Assembly: GCF_035046485.1 (NCBI RefSeq)
Contig: NC_085138.1
Location: 335,441,312 to 335,505,311 of the forward strand
Reading direction: 5' to 3'
Source of the DNA: Aedes albopictus
Taxonomy: Eukaryota; Arthropoda; Insecta; Diptera; Culicidae
DNA: 64,000 nt
The position numbers were made by a program, and so were the translations under genes. This document shows positions 57,311-64,000 of the stretch, piece by piece. The notes below the pieces were generated by a model. That model was given only the letters and a program-made list of their open reading frames with translations, did no database searches and was not told the DNA's origin. Position 1 is the stretch's first letter; every line of letters starts with the position of its first letter.

Positions 57311-58559
57311 GATTTTGTACTTAAAAATAAATTAAATTTAATAATACAGCAATTTAGTGTTTAGTTTTACATATTTTGAAACATTATTTAACTTTCTACC
57401 CATCTCTTCTCTTGCCATCCAGCATAACAGATCTTGCCTCCAACCATTGCATCCTATTTAACAGTTTGATTTTCATACATCGTTGACTTCAGTTTCAATC
57501 AAACCTCTTTCCCGTCACAGTAAGTAATTGATCCGTGAAATTCCACATACCATCATCCTTTTATGTATTATACGCCTAATCTTACCATCCCACAGGATCG
57601 AATAAAGTCCACCGCCGTGGAAGTGGATAAAAAATCCAGTCGGGTAGGAAAAATTAACTTCCCACTTTTATATTTTTCACTGAACGGATTAAAGTTTCCT
57701 ATCCCCCGCCCCACCCACTCGTAATATGGCACGCTCCATCTAACCGCATCAAGCCCACTCTTCTCGTTTCATCAGTCGTCGGTTGCTGTGCTAGCCTTGC
57801 AGGGTGCCTGGCGAGGCGAACCCGTTGATCCTGATGGTTCCAACGATTTTTATTATTCGATTTAGTTGAACGAATATTTTTTCGGTTCAAATCAGCAAAA
57901 CCTACCGTCTGCCGCCGTGCCACATTGAAACTCAAGCGGCGCAAGTTTGCTTCACACCATGCCGTCGTCGTGTTTGCTCTCGTTTCCTGGGCCAGCACGA
58001 ACGAAGCTGGGTCCGGACGACCGACAACGGAAGGAACCCCCAAAGTTCTGCTGCAGCTGGGTGGGAAAAAAAGTTAGTTTTACAATGGCTGCCTCTGCAG
58101 TGCAGTTGTTGAATTTGATAAATCAACCAGCAGAAGCTAAAGCCGAGCCGGGATTATGTTTGCGTGGTATATTAAATGGTGCTTCAAGCGACATATTTTC
58201 GATTTGTGCGAGAAGAATTGTGAACTTTGTTTGACTTGCAAAAGCTAAGATCAAGAAACTTTTCCGTCAAATCGTATCAAGAAGTTTTGAGTGAAACAAC
58301 AAAGAAATGAATTGTTCACTTTTAAAATTGTAAAACGAGTTCATGAAGAAACTGGGAATGCAATAATCATATTATGAAAGTTATCGTGTTATAAAACATT
58401 CGAATACATGAAAGCAAAATCAGTTGCTAGTTGTACCTACAAAGAAATTAAGGAAACAAATGTAGGAAATAGTAAAGTGAATCGACAATATTATTCATTT
58501 GGGCTTAACTGGTTGACAATGATAGAAGAAAAATAAACGTCAGAGATTGGATGTTTCAC
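57311..58559. other. Unassigned sequence
   Basis: No gene or repeat recognised. ORFs 57699-58043 (minus) and 57947-58234 (plus) overlap without domain evidence. Confidence 0.25.
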
Positions 58560-59030
58560 GGATGTTATCCTCCAAGAATTCTTCCTGGTAATTCAGCTAG
58601 GCATTGTTACAGGTGCTTTCAATAGGAATTCCCTTTGGGATTTTCACTTTGGTTTCGGTCGGATATTTCCAGTACTAGGGATTCCGCCGGAAATTCCGTC
58701 TTAGGATCCCGCCGGGAGTTCCCTCTAGAGATTCTGCCAGGAGTTCCTTCTGCCAAATTCAGGTATTTAAAATGTAATCGTTTATTTGTCAAACTCTACC
58801 AATGTTCGCGAAAAGTTTGCTAACATTAACTTAGTCAGTGATTTTTTTTATAAGTGGGTGTCTGGGGATTCTGTGGGTAATTCCCTCTTGAGATTCCGCC
58901 AGGAATTCCGTCTAGAGATTCCAACGGAAATTCCCTCTGAAGATTCAGCAAAGAATATTCTCTTTGAAGATACCGCCAGGAGCTTCCTGTGGAGATTCCA
59001 CTAGAAATTTTCTCTGGAGATTCGGTCGAT
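58560..59030. repeat. ATTCC minisatellite patch
   Basis: Units such as GATTCCGCCAGGAGTTCCCT with a period of about 24 bp; same family style as the large arrays but with a different consensus (AGATTCCGCC). Confidence 0.75.
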
Positions 59031-59039
59031 TATGCCAAT

Positions 59040-59206
59040 CCCAAGCAACACACATGTTATATAAGAGTTACGACAGCGCAAGTTTTGGTTATATAGAAGT
59101 TAATTCGACGTTATTTCAACATTGTGTTAGAATTACGTAAAATAAACTTCTATACAACCAAAACTTGCGCTGCCGTAACTATTATATAACATGTGTGTTG
59201 CTTGGG
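59040..59206. mobile_element. Hairpin MITE, 167 bp
   Basis: Arms 59040-59098 and 59147-59206 are near-perfect inverted copies (CCCAAGCAACACACATGTTA at the outer ends) around a 48-bp loop. No coding sequence. The flanking duplication is not clear (possibly AT). Confidence 0.8.
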
Positions 59207-59700
59207 ATCGCTCCTCAGCGGCAGGTCTTCCCATCAACGTCAACAAGACCAAATCGTTGGATGTAAACATGGTCAACCCTTCCAGCTATACGATACCTGG
59301 ACAATCAGTGGAGAATGTTGAAAGCTTCCAATATCTTGTTGGTAGCAAAATAGTGACCGATGGTGGCACCAAGATCAACATAGGTGCACGAATCAAGAAG
59401 GCGAGGGCTGCTTTTGCGAGTTTAAGAAATGTATGGAAAAACAACCAGATCAGTCGACGCACCAAAATCCCAATTTGCAACTCGAACGTGAAATCTGTGC
59501 TGCTATACGTCAGTGAAACGTAGTGTGTATCATTGGAGAACGCGCAATGGCTGCAGGTCTTAATCAATAGATTACTGCGGTATATAATTCATACATGGTG
59601 GCCTCACAATTGGATCTCCAATGTGTAGCTCCACCGTCGATGTCATCAAAAGCCGATAGCGACAGATATTCGGGAGCGAAAGTGGAGGTGGGTTGACCAC
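59207..59700 (+). pseudogene. Non-LTR retrotransposon RT C-terminal fragment (fourth lineage)
   Basis: The ORF 59191-59523 reads INVNKTKSLDVN, VENVESFQYLVGSKIVTDGG, RIKKARAAFASLRNVWKNNQ, SRRTKIPICNSNVKSVLLYV. After a stop the sequence continues with LINRLLRYI and an IRERKWRWV-type segment. This is the thumb and C-terminal part of a LINE RT, different from RTE-1, -2 and -3. Confidence 0.7.
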
Positions 59701-59724
59701 ACTCTATGCAGGGGCGGAAACGAA

Positions 59725-60125
59725 ATCCCCTTTTAAGATTTCGCCTAAAATTCCCTAGGAAGATTCTCTCAGGAATTCCCTCTGGAGACTCCAACAGAAG
59801 TTCCATCTTAAGATTCCTAAAGGATTTCCCTCTGGAGATTCGGCGAAGAATTCTGTCGTACCATTCCGTCAGGAGTTTTCTCTGGAGATTCCGTTAAAAG
59901 CTACTTATAAGGAACCGGGAACTCATTCCTGGCATTACTCTGGTAATATATTCTTGGGTTTCCACCGGGAATCCCATCTGAGAATTTCACCGGGAATTTC
60001 GTCTGGGAACTCCAGCCAAATCTGTCTGAGGACTCCACTGGGAATTCTGTCTGCGGCTCCTTCTGAAGATTCGTCTGAGTATTTTCTCCAGGGGTTCCTC
60101 CGCAAGTTTCCCTGGAGATTCCTCG
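59725..60125. repeat. ATTCC minisatellite patch
   Basis: Same consensus style as 58560-59030 (GGAGATTCC, GGGAATTCC units of about 24 bp). The fragment at 59207-59700 lies between the two patches, so a single array may have been split by the hairpin MITE and LINE piece. Confidence 0.7.
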
Positions 60126-60529
60126 CATACGTTGCGGGGACGACTTCAAATCACAATAGGCAATCTCTGCTTGCTGAATGATGCGCAGTGTTCTAACCGT
60201 TGGTTTTCGACGAGTTTTTTCTAACTGAGCATTCAAGTCCGATAGGTCAGCTTTAGATACCATCAACTCCCGTGAGCACCTAAAAGTTAGGCACCTGTCG
60301 AAATTTTACTTTTATGTGTGGAGTGCAATCAGCACTTCAGAAGCACGAAATGAGCAAAGTAATGTACTTATTTTCAGATAGTCAGCCTGTTTTTGTTGCC
60401 TGGGATGGCCTACGGCAGAAAATCCCTTAAAAAAAGGAAAAAAATTAAAGCACTACTTCGGCCAACTCTACGTCGAACATAGTTATCGCTTGACAAACTC
60501 AAATCGAGAAGCTGAATTCGCAAAGGCTG

Positions 60530-60740
60530 TTCATCTTGTATAGGTACCTGGCCATTCTTCCATCGCTGGTAATGAATTGGCTGATGAGTTAACTCGCATT
60601 GGAGCATCACATGACTGGCCCTGAGCTAGCTATTCCGATATCGAAGTGTTGGATTAAGCTTCAAATCGACACCTGGGCTGCCACTCAACACAAACAATAC
60701 TGGAATAATGACTGGTATGTTTGAAACATGCTGGAAAAGC
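60530..60740 (+). pseudogene. RNase H fragment of a LINE
   Basis: The plus strand encodes VPGHSSIAGNELADELTRIG, then a stop and SKCWIKLQIDTWAATQH. VPGHSxIxGNExAD is the last RNase H motif of Jockey/I/LOA-type elements; the preceding Trp codon is TAG. Probably from the same type of element as 62950-63480. Confidence 0.65.
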
Positions 60741-60810
60741 GTGTAATCAGAAGGCACGAAATGTTGCTTATTGACAAATCAAGAGATGAAATTTGTGACA
60801 AAAAATCGCG

Positions 60811-60879
60811 TTCTGGTGGGATTCGAACCGAATACTCCGTATTCGCTAGACCGGCGCTTTAACCAACTAAGTCACAGAA
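60811..60879 (-). pseudogene. tRNA-like pseudogene or SINE head
   Basis: On the minus strand a 69-nt region has a D-arm-like CTTAGTTGGTTAAAG, a B box GGTTCGAATCC, a partial acceptor pairing (TTCTG with CAGAA) and a T6 run 11 nt downstream that would end Pol III transcription. The anticodon stem does not pair (CCGGT against a loop then TACGG), so it is not a working tRNA. The D and T arms resemble tRNA-Thr. Confidence 0.6.
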
Positions 60880-60944
60880 TAGACACGTGATGATTCCGCG
60901 GAATTGAAAGCCACACTGACTTGACTCGAGTCAAGTACCACACA

Positions 60945-60985
60945 CTGAAGACGACCTTACAGTTAAGGTCGAAATACGTATCTGT
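60945..60985 (+). ncRNA. Hammerhead-core-like hairpin
   Basis: CTGAAGA (60945-60951), one extra C, stem GACCTTA/TAAGGTC (60953-60959, 60964-60970), then GAAATACGTATC. Same layout as the motif at 43283. An ACTTGACTCGAGTCAAGT palindrome lies just upstream (60919-60936). Activity is unproven. Confidence 0.35.
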
Positions 60986-61118
60986 GAAAAGATGCAAATT
61001 ATAATAATTATTAGTGGATGACACATTACTGATCCCATTTCCCTTTTACTTACAGGTATTTCATTAACACGCCCAGATTCATCATCGTAAATTTCAAAAT
61101 ACAGCTGCAAGCGTTACT

Positions 61119-61399
61119 CCTCCTCCTCTTCTCTTCTTGGCGTAACGTCCTCACTGGGACAAAGCCTGCTTCTCAGCTTAGTGTTCTATGAGCACTTCAA
61201 CAGTTTTTAACTGAGAGCTTCCTCTGCCAATGACCATTTTGCATGTGTATATCGTGTGGCAGGCACGAAGATACTCTATGCCCAAGGAAGTCAAGGAAAT
61301 TTCCTTTACGAAAAGATCCTGGACCGATCGGGAATCGAACCCGTCACCCTCAGCATGGTCATGCTGAATACCCGTGCGTTTACCGCCTCGGCTATATGG
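61119..61399 (-). mobile_element. tRNA-derived SINE with 12-bp target duplication, 281 bp
   Basis: On the minus strand it begins with a good tRNA-like head: A box in TAGCCGAGGCGG and B box in GGGTTCGATTCCC. A body and a pyrimidine-rich plus-strand end (CCTCCTCCTC) follow. The flanks repeat GCAAGCGTTACT (61107-61118, 61400-61411). It shares body words with the SINE at 49927 (CACTGGGAC, TTAGTGTTCT.TGAGCACTTC), so the two are related families. A Gecko-like identity is possible but not verified. Confidence 0.8.
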
Positions 61400-61411
61400 G
61401 CAAGCGTTACT

Positions 61412-62831
61412 AGTGACCATGAAAGATCAGAAAATCAAGAATATTTCGAGGATTGATAACTAAAGATCTAGAAGAAGAAACTGCACCACTTGGTAAAATT
61501 TATCAATTCGATTTTTCAAACTTTCCAGACTTCTTCGTCCCTTTTTGGATATTCAACGTGGACGGGGAAAAGCTTTTGCACTCTATCAAACCCCCATTAC
61601 TTATTTTTCCTTTTCGTAGCTATCGCAAATTAATTTACCTTGACAGATACGATTTAAACTTAAAACATCTACTGGGCTGTACAATTTTGGCCTTGTTGTA
61701 GATGGAGACAATGGTAGCCCATTTTAAATATTCAAATTTACTACTCCACCAACCTCCGGTTCACCGACTAAAATCATTCAGCACTTTCTTTAGCCTGTGT
61801 GGAAAGTTACTTGAATCGAACGCCACTTTTCTTTTCGTAGTGCGATGGGATATCAGGATTAAATTGTGGAAGCTTCTGAGGTTATCCATTGCCCTTGTTG
61901 TTCTGTTTTCATGGGATGTTGGACTTCCCATTACAATGTGCTACCATTTATTCCCAAACTATTTGTTGAAAAAAAAAATCCTTTACTTTCAAAAACACCC
62001 AGTTTATGAAAAAGGTTTGCATATCGATTCAAACTAGCACCTCACACTAGGAAAACTGTTATTACTTCAAAAAGGTTTAGCTAGCCCTGATAAAGTTCCT
62101 TCTTTTCCCCACCAGACCTATTCAAGAAACCGGCTAGCAACATTTACCGCCAAGTGAAGTGCACACAGCTTGTCATTCTGTCCTCTTTCTGCTCCCGGCA
62201 ATTCCCTCAACATTTTTCGCGGCTCACTTCCGGCTACATGAATTAGCCATTAATTAATAGAGACGTGGCTGAACAACGCCGGTTCGGCCGTTGTTGGTGG
62301 GTAACAACAGCAGCAAGAAAGAACATCGCGGTGTTGTTTTTGCAGCTTCATCAAACTCAACCAGGAACCCCCAGCAGCAGCTCACTCAAATGAAACTGAT
62401 CCTGCTGGCTGGCATCTTGAGCAGGGTGAAGTAGATTGGCCCGGTCGTCGTCGTTGCTGAGATCGTTGGAGTCGTCGTTCAGACGACGACGGTGGGATGC
62501 CATTAAGGATTTTTAATTTCATTATTTACCTTAATTAAAAGACAAAGCAGTTTAATTATATTTGTGGAAAATAGCGGGGCTCTGGAGTGCGCTGGTCGTG
62601 GTGGTGGGGGCAGGCTGATCAATTATCAACACAATTAACGATGAAGGGGACCACATGGGGGTGGAGATGAGAATCGCGTGATTTTCGGCAGATGGATGCA
62701 TTCATTAATTTTGTGCGTTGTTTATTTGTTTACATTGACTAATTGATATTGGGACCATTTTGAATTTTGATCCTTGAGTCAATATGTCGAATACAAAACA
62801 CTCCTCTGGAAAATAATAAAATCATAATTGA
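61412..62831. other. Unassigned sequence
   Basis: ORFs at 61453-61701 and 61702-62037 follow each other in phase without recognised domains. A GTCGTCGTC-rich patch lies at about 62443-62492. No repeat recognised. Confidence 0.25.
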
Positions 62832-62880
62832 GGTCTTCTTGTGCCAACCGGATCAGTAGCGAACACCAACTTTACTGCAT
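62832..62880 (-). pseudogene. Tiny RTE-1 fragment
   Basis: GTCTTCTTGTGCCAACCGGA and the following bases match 15848-15890 of RTE-1 (the LVFATDPVGTRR region). Confidence 0.75.
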
Positions 62881-62949
62881 ATATTCGCATAGTTGACGTA
62901 AGCTAATGATTAGGTCTTGTGCTCTGTTGAAAAAAACTGATCACAATTA

Positions 62950-63480
62950 TGCACATGTGACAGATATTAGCATGTGAATGCTGATTACTATAGCCATTAC
63001 GGTAGCGCCTTTCCGTATAAAAAGGACAATGGATGTTTTACTCGGATTAACCGAAAGGCCATATTGGCGACAGCAAACCTCGACTACCTGAAGAGCGCTT
63101 TGCATCAGGTCGAAAGGGGTGCTGATGCATACCACATACCACATACCGACCAACAATGTTAGGTAGTCGTCGGCAAAACCTCAAGTAGGAAACCCACTAT
63201 TATTGAGTTGCCTCAATAGCGTATCTGCTACGAGATTCCACAGAAGTGGCGGTAAGACTCCCCCTTGGGGGCATCCACAAACACTCAATTTCCTAGTCGC
63301 TGCTTGACGCAATTTTGAAAAGAGATATCAGTTTTTGAGCATTCAGTAAATCCAATTGGAGATCATTGGAGATATACCATGACTCCGTGTGGCTTCCAAT
63401 ATGACATCGAAAGGCACGTTGTCAAAAGCACCCTCAATATCTAAGAAAACACCCAAGCAGGAGCGAATGTCTTCTCGATA
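62950..63480 (-). pseudogene. LOA/Jockey-like LINE reverse transcriptase fragment
   Basis: The minus strand contains GAFDNVPFDVI, TRKLSVCGCPQGGVLPPLLW, an FADDYL active site near 63165-63180 and QYGLSVNPSKTSIVLF. The CPQGG block with NPSKT places it among I/Jockey/LOA-type LINEs, not RTE. Frameshifts are present, so it is dead. Confidence 0.7.
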
Positions 63481-64000
63481 TCGTTAACATTAACAACCTT
63501 GTGTAACACCACGTCTCCAATCAACAAAAGATTTCAAATGCAGGAGGTGCTTCCCGTCAGGAATCAATCTCAAATCCACCATTACTTCTTGTTGATCGAG
63601 GGAAATCCCATTCCAATAGTCGTCAGCTAAGAAAAAGGAATTGAGGATCGATGCCAAAAGTGTCCGCTTGTCAGTCCAGTTTCCGATTTTGGTCCATCGA
63701 CGAAAGGCACTCCCCACTTATGGGAAAAAGATAAATTTATGGTCAATTTTAATGTATTTCAAGTTCCATCTGATATGTATGTGGCTCTTAGAAGTTGCCC
63801 CCCACTTCGATGTGAAAACCCGATTTCCGGTTGTCGGTCTGGGAGATCCCCGGTCGGATTTGGAGCAGCAGCACTCTGCTACATAGTAAATGAATTTTCG
63901 GACCAAATGTGCTGCGTTGTTGTTTATTCTGCTTCTAATGTGCTGGGCTGCATCCTCGCCGCTTTGGCTTTGGAAGAAGGGAGGGAGGTGTCCGAGGCAA
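63481..64000. other. Unassigned right edge
   Basis: The minus ORF 63717-63490 may continue the LINE next to it, but I see no motif to prove it. The rest shows no recognised feature. Confidence 0.25.

Noticed and set aside
60811..60879. Functional tRNA gene
   Set aside because: The anticodon stem does not pair and the acceptor stem has mismatches; a SINE head or pseudogene is more likely.

Overview
The window reads as a repeat-dominated stretch of an insect genome, most likely a culicine mosquito of the Aedes type. Evidence for this is the mix of RTE-clade LINEs (JAM1-like), a tRNA-derived SINE of the kind seen in Aedes (Feilai-like, with an A-rich tail and a 12-bp target duplication), a second tRNA-derived SINE family, Ty3/gypsy and BEL/Pao LTR retrotransposons, a Penelope-like remnant, and many palindromic or short-TIR MITEs. 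The genus is an inference. I find no convincing host protein-coding gene; almost every long ORF belongs to a mobile element or is an artefact of a stop-free minisatellite.

Layout. 1-2456: a broken Ty3/gypsy element on the minus strand (gag, protease, start of RT), split by a foldback element at 611-1489. 2734-3674: a TA-flanked Tc1/mariner-like element with perfect 31-bp ends. 3765-9530: a 5.8-kb ATTCC-rich minisatellite with a 24-bp unit that is open in all six frames; it reverses orientation at a palindrome near 7032. 9675-14144: mostly unassigned, with one TA-flanked MITE. 14145-19072: two RTE-1 copies, a plus-strand fragment carrying a 918-bp TA-flanked element and a nearly complete minus-strand copy with a 733-aa ORF. 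19610-21740: a second, 12-bp-period ATTCC minisatellite. 21920-22102: a SINE with target duplication. 23755-29100: an RTE-1 fragment, a nearly full RTE-2 element split by a Harbinger-type MITE, a Penelope-like 3' fragment with a GIY-YIG-like segment, and an RTE-1 endonuclease fragment.

30498-36308: an LTR-bounded Ty3/gypsy element on the minus strand with 214-217-bp LTRs and a GAGGT target duplication. It is broken by a MITE, a hAT-type MITE, stops, frameshifts and one GT-AG intron-like insert in RT. 36600-41350: a BEL/Pao element on the plus strand, interrupted by an RTE-3 LINE. 41350-45420: a nested block of inverted duplications, a hammerhead-like motif and MITEs, including a hAT MITE whose empty site survives in the inverted copy. 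45421-50300: largely unassigned, with SINE pieces, a TTAA-flanked MITE and a long TTA microsatellite. 50298-57310: an RTE-3 fragment, a BEL piece, a 663-bp hairpin element and a second RTE-1 copy split by a 1331-bp hAT-type element with a perfect 8-bp duplication. 57310-64000: ATTCC minisatellite patches, a hairpin MITE, fragments of three further non-LTR elements, a tRNA-like pseudogene next to a hammerhead-like hairpin, and a SINE with a 12-bp duplication.

How it fits together. Insertions can be ordered by nesting: BEL/Pao precedes the RTE-3 inside it; gypsy precedes its hAT and Harbinger MITEs; RTE-1 precedes the hAT element inside it. Non-autonomous elements of at least four DNA-transposon types are present without a recognisable transposase, so they must have been mobilised in trans. 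The least explained items are the inverted six-frame-open minisatellite, the intron-like insert in gypsy RT, the repeated hairpin-GAAACGT motif, and the GC-rich core of the foldback element.
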